Below are positions 21,715 through 29,168 of a stretch of DNA of 29,661 nucleotides, one piece after another (position 1 is the first letter of the stretch; each line of letters begins with the position of its first letter). Origin of the DNA: a virus; IMG/VR virus record IMGVR_UViG_3300006738_000050, positions 1 to 29,661 of that record; one strand, written 5' to 3'. The position numbers and the translations under genes are program-made. Below the pieces are notes generated by a model. That model worked only from the letters and a program-made list of their open reading frames with translations, was not told the origin of the DNA and did not search any database.

Positions 21715-24700
21715 TTATTCATTTACATACGCAAAACCATCTATTTTTTCAATAAGCAGCTGCTGGTCAACGACATCTTTTAAATTATCCAAATGAGAGA
21801 TTAACAATACTGTCTTGAACTGGATTTTTATCATTTCAAGAATTCGAACAAACCCTTCCATGTTTTCAGCGTCTAGTGCTGTACCTGGCTCATCCAGAAT
21901 AAATATATCACCCTTTGGTAGGGTTGTAACATTTAACAGAGCCAAGCGAATTGCCATAGCTGCAATAGTTTTTTCTGCCCCCGAACCCATTTCGATTGGG
22001 CGCGGATCATGTTTTGGGTGCTTAATCGATATATCTAATTTTTTTTCATCATTCTCGAAGAAAACTTCAAAATCAACTATATTTGTTAAAATTTTAGAAA
22101 TCTCGTCATTAATAACTGGTAATCGCCTTTTAATAATATCATAAGATATGCCGTTAGGATGCATGCATCGCATAAATAAATCAGCCATTGTGAATTCATT
22201 TTCGAGATCATAAAAATCCTGCCTCTGCTTGTCGATTTCATTAAATTTCTGCTCCAATATTCCATTAGACTTATATAGTTCCATCAACTTCAATTTGTCT
22301 TTTTTGTGTGCATTTTCTAGTTTTCTTAGGTTTTCAAAAAGATCATCTTTCTTCACTAATAAATTTTCTAAATTTTCAATTGTCTCTTTGTTTTCTTCGT
22401 ATTCTTGCTCTTTCGCGCTTAAGGTTTTTAAATTGGCCTGGAGACGGAGAATCTTTGTTTTGTTTCTTTCGTAATCAAGCTCCAATTGGGTTATTTTGTT
22501 CTTTTGTTCTGAACGTTTCACTGAGATCAGTTGATATTTTTCTAAGTATTCATCAATCTTATTGGGATTTAAATCCTCTATTTTCTTAGTTAATGTTTTT
22601 CTATTTAAACTCATCTGGTTTGCAGATATTTTAACTCTTGCAGTGTCATCGATAGCGGTTCTAGCATCTTTAACAAACAAGCAGCGGGCCCGCGCGGCGT
22701 GGCTACATGGTATTTTTTTCAAATATTCTATTTTTCTATCATTTACTTGTTTTTCTTTTTCGTGTTGCGAAAGATCTTTTTCAATTTGTAAAATTTTTCG
22801 TTTATGTTCCTCGACAATCTGTTTTTTATCAGTAAAAGACGTAACGTCGAAGTTATCAACAAAATTTTCGATCTTCTTAAGAAATTTCTTCTCACATTCA
22901 AGCTCTCCTTGCTTACCCTTGTTATCTTCTAGAAGGGAATCTAGTTCTTCTTGGCTTTTTTTAATCTGCTTTTTAATATTTCTAATATCAATTATTTCTG
23001 CTGGAATGGAATTAATTTGATCACTTGTTGTTTCCAGGTCTCCTGATTTTTGACCAATATTCTCTTCCAGTTCACTAAACTTTCTATTTTTTAAAGATAA
23101 TTCTGTTTCCGAGCGTGCAAGATCTTCTCTAGTTTCCTTTAGTTCTTGATCGTAGTCCCTGTCGGACAAGCGGCGGAGGGCGCCCTTGAGATCTGCCGAA
23201 TCTTCTCTTATCATTTTAAATTTTCGATCAAATAATTCCAAATCCAAAAATTTTGCAAGAATCTCCTTTCTTCGAGTTGAACCCTCATTAATAAATGCTA
23301 GAGAATCTAACTGACTGGCCATGGAGGTCATAAGAAAGTCTTCTATTGTGCCAAATATTTTTCTAATATTTTTATCAGTTTCTACTCGCGTGATGCCGTT
23401 AAGGGAGTGAGTAGTTCTGGCGATATTATCAGTTACAGTAAACTCAATATCTGTTCTAGCTTCTAGAGTTTCTTTGCCCTTTAATTTCTTTTTATATTTA
23501 GTACTTGTTCTTTCAATTTTATAAGTTTTCGACCCAACATCAATTTCAACATATCCTCGACATGTTTCTTTATCTTGATTAATTAAATTAATTGTTTTTC
23601 GATTGTTTTTAGAAGTAGCATTATAAACTGTGTATAACAAACTATCGATAATACTTGATTTCCCAGAAAAGTTCTTTCCAAGCACACCAACAATTCCATT
23701 TAGATTTCCAAAATCAATTGAATTATCTTCACCATAATTAAATAAATTGCTCCATTCTAATTTTTTCAATTTCCAATTAATATTGCGCTGGACTTCCTCT
23801 TCACGCTCAGCAACCGCATTATATTTTTTGTTAACTTCATATATTTTTTTAAGTATATCTTCTTCTGGTTGATAGTCAACCAAATATTCAGAAATTAATT
23901 CTTCTTGTACTGCTATATCTCTTAAATCTTCTTGTTTCAGAAGATCGGTGAATTCTTCAATGTTTTTTCTCTCCCCGGCGGCGCGGTTCAAGTAAGTTAC
24001 GGATCCTGGTTTAAACCTCGACTTCGCAGCGTCAACGGCTTTACGTACAACACCTATAGGTAGGTTGTTTTCAGATACCAGGCGTATTCTAGCGCCCTTT
24101 TGCACCTTAAGTTTGTTTGGAAATCTGCCCTTGGGGGTTAATTTGATCGTCAAAAAAGGTTTGGGGTTTTTTAAAACATGGTGGTCGCATGTAAAAGAGT
24201 CTTTGTCTTCAATATCCCATATTAGAAAACCCTTGTCGTTTGTTTCCCCGTGGTTCTGTTGTATCATGGAGCCCGGATAACGAATCTTTCCCTTTTTGTC
24301 AATGGTTTGATTGGTTTTGTGTATGTCCCCAAGAAAACCATAGTCAAAATTACCAAAAATATTAATATCATTTTCTCCGTTCTCCATTTTCCAGCCAGTA
24401 TCGGTTTTTACACCACTAATTGAGCCATGATACAAAGCAATATTAATTTTGTCCGAGTTAACAGGAGGTTGCCAATTTTTTCTGTCGAAAACCGATAAAA
24501 CATTGAGGGTGAACTCGTCGTTTAGCTGAGTTTCTCCGGAGTCCTTCAACAAAAAAAGATTTTTGTGATTTAATGCTTGTATTATTGGTGTGAGCGCATC
24601 TTGACGACTAGAGTTTCTTAAATTTCCGTCATGGTTACCCAAGATAATATATGTTGGGGCAATATCTGCTAGATTTTTTAAAAAACCAGAACACATATCC

Positions 24701-24873
24701 ACAAACTCAGGACTTAATTGTGTTTTGGTGTGTGCAATATCCCCACAATGAATAATATAATCAACTGATTGCTGACGCAGGCTCTTGTAGAGTCTGTCAA
24801 ACACAACACGATATTCCTTATGATATTTTAAATTTCTAATGTGGGTGTCTGCTATGTGTGCAAACTTCATCAA
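21715..24873 (-). CDS. Fused recombination nuclease-ATPase: gp47/Mre11/SbcD plus gp46/Rad50/SbcC
   Basis: A single 1052-residue polypeptide joining two proteins that are separate in T4 and bacteria. Residues 1-340 are a calcineurin-type phosphoesterase of the Mre11/SbcD kind: ADTH (Asp9, His11), GDIAH (Asp45), GNHD (79-82), His149 and GDIH (182-185). After a short linker, residues about 365-1052 are a Rad50/SbcC-type ABC ATPase: Walker A GKNFSGKS (399-406), a Q-loop-like region near 521 (SQLDSL), two long coiled-coil arms (about 560-900) around a hinge with Cys723 and Cys731, signature MGSGAEK (962-968), Walker B FILDEPG (991-997) and a His1027 switch. The complex processes DNA ends for recombination-dependent replication. 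The ribosome site AAGAGGT precedes ATGATG. No internal stop or frameshift separates the halves. Upstream a TATAAT box may drive it. Confidence 0.95.
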   Translation of the reverse strand: MMKFAHIADTHIRNLKYHKEYRVVFDRLYKSLRQQSVDYIIHCGDIAHTKTQLSPEFVDMCSGFLKNLADIAPTYIILGNHDGNLRNSSRQDALTPIIQALNHKNLFLLKDSGETQLNDEFTLNVLSVFDRKNWQPPVNSDKINIALYHGSISGVKTDTGWKMENGENDINIFGNFDYGFLGDIHKTNQTIDKKGKIRYPGSMIQQNHGETNDKGFLIWDIEDKDSFTCDHHVLKNPKPFLTIKLTPKGRFPNKLKVQKGARIRLVSENNLPIGVVRKAVDAAKSRFKPGSVTYLNRAAGERKNIEEFTDLLKQEDLRDIAVQEELISEYLVDYQPEEDILKKIYEVNKKYNAVAEREEEVQRNINWKLKKLEWSNLFNYGEDNSIDFGNLNGIVGVLGKNFSGKSSIIDSLLYTVYNATSKNNRKTINLINQDKETCRGYVEIDVGSKTYKIERTSTKYKKKLKGKETLEARTDIEFTVTDNIARTTHSLNGITRVETDKNIRKIFGTIEDFLMTSMASQLDSLAFINEGSTRRKEILAKFLDLELFDRKFKMIREDSADLKGALRRLSDRDYDQELKETREDLARSETELSLKNRKFSELEENIGQKSGDLETTSDQINSIPAEIIDIRNIKKQIKKSQEELDSLLEDNKGKQGELECEKKFLKKIENFVDNFDVTSFTDKKQIVEEHKRKILQIEKDLSQHEKEKQVNDRKIEYLKKIPCSHAARARCLFVKDARTAIDDTARVKISANQMSLNRKTLTKKIEDLNPNKIDEYLEKYQLISVKRSEQKNKITQLELDYERNKTKILRLQANLKTLSAKEQEYEENKETIENLENLLVKKDDLFENLRKLENAHKKDKLKLMELYKSNGILEQKFNEIDKQRQDFYDLENEFTMADLFMRCMHPNGISYDIIKRRLPVINDEISKILTNIVDFEVFFENDEKKLDISIKHPKHDPRPIEMGSGAEKTIAAMAIRLALLNVTTLPKGDIFILDEPGTALDAENMEGFVRILEMIKIQFKTVLLISHLDNLKDVVDQQLLIEKIDGFAYVNE

Positions 24874-24908
24874 TACCTCTTATATGCTGTAGAACACAAC
24901 ATATAGAT

Positions 24909-24914
24909 ATTATA
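24909..24914 (-). promoter_or_regulatory. TATAAT -10 box, candidate host-type promoter for the gp47-gp46 fusion gene
   Basis: A perfect TATAAT in coding-strand orientation lies in the 71-base gap upstream of the fusion gene, 35 bases before its start. No good -35 hexamer is visible at 17 bases; T-rich sequence (TTGTTTTTGTTGC) lies just upstream. This may be an early or middle promoter, or chance in AT-rich DNA. Confidence 0.4.
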
Positions 24915-24944
24915 GCAACAAAAACAAATCAAGAAATAAACTTT

Positions 24945-25484
24945 TTATCTCTTTACATCATTGTAGAATTCTAATAACACCGTTTTAAGCTCTTCTATCA
25001 CAACTTTTTCTAAATCGCAATAATCGATTTCTGATCTTTTATTTTCTTTAAGATCTTCTTTCTCTGGAGCTTTCTCAGGAGTATCTTTTTTGGTAGTGGT
25101 GATGGACAGAGGAGCGGCGCGACCATAAGTTGTCTGGGCTGCCTCGATATCTGCACCCGAAATAGAGCCGCCGGCAGTTTGGGCGACCATGGCAGTATTC
25201 CCATCAATACTTACATCCATATCTTCCAACTTTGATACTTGGACTGTTAAAATATCTTGCATATTTTGTAGTAATTCATTAGTTTGTTTTAATAGCGCTT
25301 CTACGTTCTGATTTCGTACTCTGAGACCCTCGGTGGACTTTACTTCTAGTGCGCCCTCAGATCCATCCGGCCATGATGTCACATCGACATCTAATTCTGG
25401 TAAAATATCGAATTCGGTAATGGCAGTTATAATTGCTGTAGCGATAGCGGCTGCGGTGATTTCTTCATTCAACTTTTGAAGCAT
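24945..25484 (-). CDS. Unknown acidic protein between primase and recombination genes
   Basis: A 179-residue protein. The N-terminus (MLQKLNEEITAAAIATAIIT) is amphipathic helix; residues about 75-110 form another helix (VEALLKQTNELLQNMQDI, VSKLEDMDVS); about 135-155 is a charged Lys/Glu/Pro linker; and the C-terminal helix (CDLEKVVIEELKTVLLEFY) may mediate dimerisation. No motif or family is recognised. It starts two bases from the primase stop with a GGAG site and an ACTATTTATT box upstream. It might be a virion protein, because the composition resembles the other late proteins. Confidence 0.7.
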   Translation of the reverse strand: MLQKLNEEITAAAIATAIITAITEFDILPELDVDVTSWPDGSEGALEVKSTEGLRVRNQNVEALLKQTNELLQNMQDILTVQVSKLEDMDVSIDGNTAMVAQTAGGSISGADIEAAQTTYGRAAPLSITTTKKDTPEKAPEKEDLKENKRSEIDYCDLEKVVIEELKTVLLEFYNDVKR

Positions 25485-25485
25485 A

Positions 25486-26430
25486 TTATTTAATTTCTCC
25501 GATTGTTCTCAATAAATAGTCCGTGGAATTGATAAATGCTGCTTCTTGTTTTTTCTCTAGAAAAACAGATTTGGGCATCTCCCCAACATCTTTATAGGGC
25601 GAAATATCAATTTTATAAATTTCAATATCATATTTCAAAAGTAACTTAATAATTTCAAGTTCTTTTTTCGTGGCATCGGTGTCCAAAGCAATATAAATTG
25701 GAGTATCATTGCGAACAATTTCTTGAAAAAGCTTGTGTTTTTCTCTTAGAGTCGAGCCCAAGAGAGGTATCGTGTTGTCACCCGCTACAATAGCGTCAAA
25801 AACGCCTTCAACTAATATTATGTCTTCATCAAAATCCAAATATAAATGATTAAAAATAATATTTTTCGATACCGGTGGGTTCATATATTTTTTCCAAGTA
25901 TTTGGGGAATAAGACCTGGCAATAAAATAATTAATTTTTCCGTCTAGGTCGAAAGAAGGTAAAATTATTCTGCCTCCATATTGACCGTCGAAACAATATC
26001 CCATCTTCCATTTAATAATATCTGTTTTTGTTACATTTCTACTCTGTAAATAATTTAAAGGGTACTGCGACGTCGGTGGCAAATTTTTATTGACGAGTGA
26101 AACAAACCCTTCTGGTAGCTGCAGGGTGGGATCCTTTTCCACCTCTTCTTTCCCAAAGAGCTTTTCAGCAAAATTCTCAATCTCTATTTGATCAAAAAAC
26201 CTCTTCCACTCGTTGCGATCCTGGAAAGAACCATATCGTCGAATAATACGATAAATATTCCTGCCAGACCAATCACAAACCCAGCACTTAAACATATTTT
26301 TTTCAATATTGATTGATAATTTGCGCTTGTGATGTTCACAACGAGGACAATAAAAAAGATACTCTGAATTGCTTCTATAATATTCGCCTAGTGTATTCTT
26401 TAAAATATTTATTTTGGTGTTTTTTGACAT
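25486..26430 (-). CDS. DNA primase, DnaG-like (zinc finger plus TOPRIM)
   Basis: A 314-residue primase that makes RNA primers for lagging-strand synthesis. The N-terminal zinc finger is CHC2-like: Cys28-x2-Cys31, nearby His33/His34, then Cys49-x2-Cys52 (FKCWVCDWSGRN). Residues about 130-190 include GYCFDGQYGGRIILPSFDLD and INYFIARSYSP, the usual pre-TOPRIM core. The TOPRIM domain carries the acidic residues ILVEGVFDAI (Glu208) and YIALDTDATKK (Asp250, Asp252). It is shorter than bacterial DnaG and lacks the helicase-binding domain, as in phage primases such as T4 gp61. The start overlaps the resolvase gene by 22 bases. The matching helicase is not in this window. Confidence 0.93.
   Translation of the reverse strand: MSKNTKINILKNTLGEYYRSNSEYLFYCPRCEHHKRKLSINIEKNMFKCWVCDWSGRNIYRIIRRYGSFQDRNEWKRFFDQIEIENFAEKLFGKEEVEKDPTLQLPEGFVSLVNKNLPPTSQYPLNYLQSRNVTKTDIIKWKMGYCFDGQYGGRIILPSFDLDGKINYFIARSYSPNTWKKYMNPPVSKNIIFNHLYLDFDEDIILVEGVFDAIVAGDNTIPLLGSTLREKHKLFQEIVRNDTPIYIALDTDATKKELEIIKLLLKYDIEIYKIDISPYKDVGEMPKSVFLEKKQEAAFINSTDYLLRTIGEIK
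25511..25520 (-). promoter_or_regulatory. ACTATTTATT motif inside the 3' end of the primase gene
   Basis: A copy of the recurrent box in coding-strand orientation, 26 bases before the start of the 179-residue gene and within the last codons of the primase. A promoter here would give separate late expression of the downstream gene. The motif also encodes part of the primase, so chance cannot be ruled out. Confidence 0.25.
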
Positions 26431-26957
26431 TGCAACCAGCCGGCTCTAGCAACAACCCAACTATCAGCCTTATCGTAGCATTCAGGTTTCGGGTTGTTGT
26501 ACTTAGTATATTCTATAAGAACATCTGGTACGTTGTCAACAATATGTTTTATAACAACTTGTTTTGCCTTTTCGCCCCTTGGTACTTTAATCCCGCATAT
26601 TTTTCTTGCTGATGTCGCAGCAATATATTGTGGCTCTGTATATAGATGGTTATAAAGTAGCCATGAGACGAGGCCATTAAAACGTGATAAAGCTGAAAGT
26701 GTCTTGGCCGACGAAAATCCAGATCTAAATGACTGCAAAGATTGTTCTATAAAAATTGCGTCAACCCATTTTGCCTTTATAATGTTGGGGCCAAGTCTTT
26801 TGGGCAAAGTAATTATTTTTTCTTTTATAAAATCAGCTTTTTCAAAAAAATTCTTAAATCTTCTTGTATCCCAAGCTTCGTTTAAGATGATTTCGCCCTC
26901 ATCATCCAAAATAGTAATGCCAGTTATGCTGGTGCTTATGTCTAAACCAAAAATCAT
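26409..26957 (-). CDS. RuvC-like Holliday junction resolvase
   Basis: A 182-residue RNase H-fold nuclease of the RuvC type. Catalytic-type acidic residues are in the expected order: Asp6 in MIFGLDISTSITG, Glu71 in AIFIEQSLQSF, and Asp162 and Asp165 in YDKADSWVVARAG. Length matches E. coli RuvC (173). It would cut branched DNA intermediates before packaging, a job done in T4 by the unrelated endonuclease VII. It precedes the primase with a 22-base overlap. There is no ribosome site, but a TATAAT box lies six bases before the ATG, compatible with a leaderless message. It could alternatively act as a structure-specific nuclease on replication forks. Confidence 0.9.
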   Translation of the reverse strand: MIFGLDISTSITGITILDDEGEIILNEAWDTRRFKNFFEKADFIKEKIITLPKRLGPNIIKAKWVDAIFIEQSLQSFRSGFSSAKTLSALSRFNGLVSWLLYNHLYTEPQYIAATSARKICGIKVPRGEKAKQVVIKHIVDNVPDVLIEYTKYNNPKPECYDKADSWVVARAGWLQCQKTPK

Positions 26958-26963
26958 ATATAA

Positions 26964-26969
26964 ATTATA
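26964..26969 (-). promoter_or_regulatory. TATAAT box directly before the resolvase ATG
   Basis: On the coding strand TATAAT ends six bases before the ATG with no Shine-Dalgarno sequence between, so a transcript from it would begin at about the start codon. The surrounding DNA is very AT-rich (TATATAG, TTATATATG), which lowers its weight. It overlaps the end of the upstream gene (stop at 26970). Confidence 0.3.
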
Positions 26970-28127
26970 CTATATATCTAACTTTAATTTAAATGTATAA
27001 CTTCGATCTTCTAATTTTTTAACAGGATTGGCCAATGCAGCAATCGCAATTAAGTTTTTATCTTCATCATATAGCGCGACTTTAGAAATATAAGTCACAG
27101 GTTGATAGCTAGCCGAATAGGTAGCGTAACTGCTGGACATGATATTTTTTATATCTGCTTTATCTGGCTCGATATAGGTCGTGGATGAAGTAGCGGCGGT
27201 AAAAGATGCAGTAGTGAGAAAAGTTATATTATTCGAAAAATTTAATTGATTTTCTTTCGCATGCGCAAACATAGTCAAAGTATTAATATAGTTTATACCT
27301 TTAAAATTAATAGAATAACTAGAAGACGGGGCGCCCACTCCTGATCCCGTAACACCAAAATATTGCCACGAAGCGGAAACTGCAGGAAGTACTGGATCTT
27401 CTAAATATTTTTCTGTATGTAACGCTATAGGTACGCTAGAGGTTAGCAACATAAAACCTTCGTTGTATAATACAACACCAACCGTGCTTCCTGTCAAAGA
27501 CCCGGATGTCTGAATTAATTCTCCATTTCTTTTAGTGTCCGAGGCCTCTGCTATGAGGGAACCGCTAACATAATATTTCAACACCACACTGCCCTTCTTT
27601 ATGCTAGAGCCATAAAAAATAGAAGGAACGCTAATCAAGTTTAATGGTTGCGTTTCTTTGTCGCCTAAATCAGAAGAATAAGCATAATGCATGCTCAATT
27701 TAGAATTAAAATCTAAACTATTTCGAAGAGCGTACAACACTCTCTTTTTCGCAGTGGACAGTACCGCATCATATCTGTCAACAGAAATAGAAGCTGTTAA
27801 GGGATAAGAACCAGATATTACATCACCGAAAACAAAATCATGATTAAATTCACTCGTTGAGATAGTTTTAAAATTAGTAAAAGACCCCTCCTTTGTTATA
27901 AAGGGGTGTATTAGTTGATCACCTGATTTATTAACATTTAATTCATATAAATTTACACACCCATTTGGTGTGTTTGGATTCATAGCATTCTGGTTCTCAT
28001 TATTATAGTATACAGATCCACTATAAATAAAGAACTCTACCTCAGGATATGTCTTGAGCCTGTTGTGGAATATATCATCTTTTTCAAATTTGAAAAAGTT
28101 GCCGTATTGGGGCTTGTGAGACGACAT
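26970..28127 (-). CDS. Virion-type structural protein, paralogue of the preceding gene
   Basis: A 385-residue beta-rich protein, probably a tail or baseplate-associated virion component. The middle part has SVPSIFYGSSIKKGSVVLKY near 168-187, a GVVLYNEGFMLLTSS strand (about 218-232), then an asparagine-rich FKGINYINTLTMFAHAKENQL region. The end, TYISKVALYDEDKNLIAIAAL then ANPVKKLEDRSYTFKLKLDI, parallels the end of the upstream 338-residue protein (LTTVGLYSADNELLAVAKLS, EPIRKDPNTELTLRVRLDY), showing common origin. The ribosome site AAGGAGTAACCT precedes the ATG. No enzyme motif is seen. Assignment to the tail is inferred; head or neck location is possible. Confidence 0.75.
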   Translation of the reverse strand: MSSHKPQYGNFFKFEKDDIFHNRLKTYPEVEFFIYSGSVYYNNENQNAMNPNTPNGCVNLYELNVNKSGDQLIHPFITKEGSFTNFKTISTSEFNHDFVFGDVISGSYPLTASISVDRYDAVLSTAKKRVLYALRNSLDFNSKLSMHYAYSSDLGDKETQPLNLISVPSIFYGSSIKKGSVVLKYYVSGSLIAEASDTKRNGELIQTSGSLTGSTVGVVLYNEGFMLLTSSVPIALHTEKYLEDPVLPAVSASWQYFGVTGSGVGAPSSSYSINFKGINYINTLTMFAHAKENQLNFSNNITFLTTASFTAATSSTTYIEPDKADIKNIMSSSYATYSASYQPVTYISKVALYDEDKNLIAIAALANPVKKLEDRSYTFKLKLDI

Positions 28128-28137
28128 AGGTTACTCC

Positions 28138-29154
28138 TTAGTAATCTAAACGTACTCTCAAAGTAAGCTCCGTATTTGGGTCTTTTCTAATAGGTTCAGA
28201 TAATTTAGCAACTGCTAGCAATTCATTGTCTGCTGAGTACAAACCAACTGTTGTTAAATAAGATACTGGCAAATCATTGACATTGTTTTTAACAACTAAT
28301 TTGCTACTAGAAACATAAGTTGGGTTGGCGCTATAATTAAATTCGTTATGATTAATACGGCAGAAATAAATTGTTGAATTCAATTCAATAGTATTATTAA
28401 AATCCATGTCATAGAGGCGATGTCTGAAACCATCGGCCATTTGTTCTATTGTAGAGCCAGTTTGTGCGGCTGGAAGCAAATCGCCGCTAACAAACTCAGC
28501 TGTTGAGAAAACAGAAGAAGTCAACACAACGACACCAGCTTGATAGAAAATTAGACCAACGCTATTAGTATTATCTGATACATCAGCTGATGAAGTAAAT
28601 ATTAATCCATAGTCTCCGGATGGGGAGGTTCTGTATTCATCTGCTGCGTCAAAATCTCCAAGAGTTAATAAGGTGCCATCTTGTGGATCGGCGAGTGGGT
28701 TGTCGACATATAGTCCCAGTCTAAAAGAATTTTTCTTAACTTCATCCTTCGTAAGCAGTCTAGAAAAGTTCATAAAGAAACAATGATTCATTGTACCAGC
28801 AAGATCATCAAGAGTCCCATCTGAATCAAAATTTCTAATTTGACCATCTGTGGTATATCCCATTAAAACTTGGGCCATCTGGTTATATATATTTAGTTTT
28901 TTAGAATTCTGTGTATGTGAGGATGATGCCGCATTTGAGCTATGTCCAAAAGTTAAATCAAAAATATGATTTGCAGAAGAACTCAAATAAGGATAATCAT
29001 AAACAGACTCAAACATGCCATGAGAAAATGTCTTAATATTGTTGTCTGCATATGTGCCAGAGGCAATTGTTCCCGTAATTGGAATTGCTTCGTGTAAAAG
29101 AGTTCTTGTGTTTACCACATCATCGTTTAATAATGTTTTAAATGTGCTTGCCAT
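28138..29154 (-). CDS. Virion-type structural protein, paralogue of the next gene
   Basis: A 338-residue protein related to its downstream neighbour. Visible features: an N-terminal MASTFKTLLNDDVVNTRTLL segment; IYNQMAQVLMGYTTDG and the HCFFMNFSRLLTKDEVKKNS region (about 127-147); a paralogue-shared VGLIFYQAGVVVLTSSVF strand (about 200-217); then an IYFCRINHNEFNYSANPTY segment; and a C-terminal module ending EPIRKDPNTELTLRVRLDY. Beta-rich, without membrane segments. A short 14-base gap separates it from the gene before. Such modules are frequent in uncharacterised marine myovirus virion genes in my experience, but no T4 gene is matched. Confidence 0.73.
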   Translation of the reverse strand: MASTFKTLLNDDVVNTRTLLHEAIPITGTIASGTYADNNIKTFSHGMFESVYDYPYLSSSANHIFDLTFGHSSNAASSSHTQNSKKLNIYNQMAQVLMGYTTDGQIRNFDSDGTLDDLAGTMNHCFFMNFSRLLTKDEVKKNSFRLGLYVDNPLADPQDGTLLTLGDFDAADEYRTSPSGDYGLIFTSSADVSDNTNSVGLIFYQAGVVVLTSSVFSTAEFVSGDLLPAAQTGSTIEQMADGFRHRLYDMDFNNTIELNSTIYFCRINHNEFNYSANPTYVSSSKLVVKNNVNDLPVSYLTTVGLYSADNELLAVAKLSEPIRKDPNTELTLRVRLDY

Positions 29155-29168
29155 AATTTATATCCTAT

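Noticed and set aside
22229-23020. Several plus-strand frames of 80-152 residues opposite the recombination gene
   Set aside because: They are rich in Phe, Ser and Leu as expected of the antisense of Lys/Glu coiled coil, and the minus-strand gene has intact catalytic motifs throughout.
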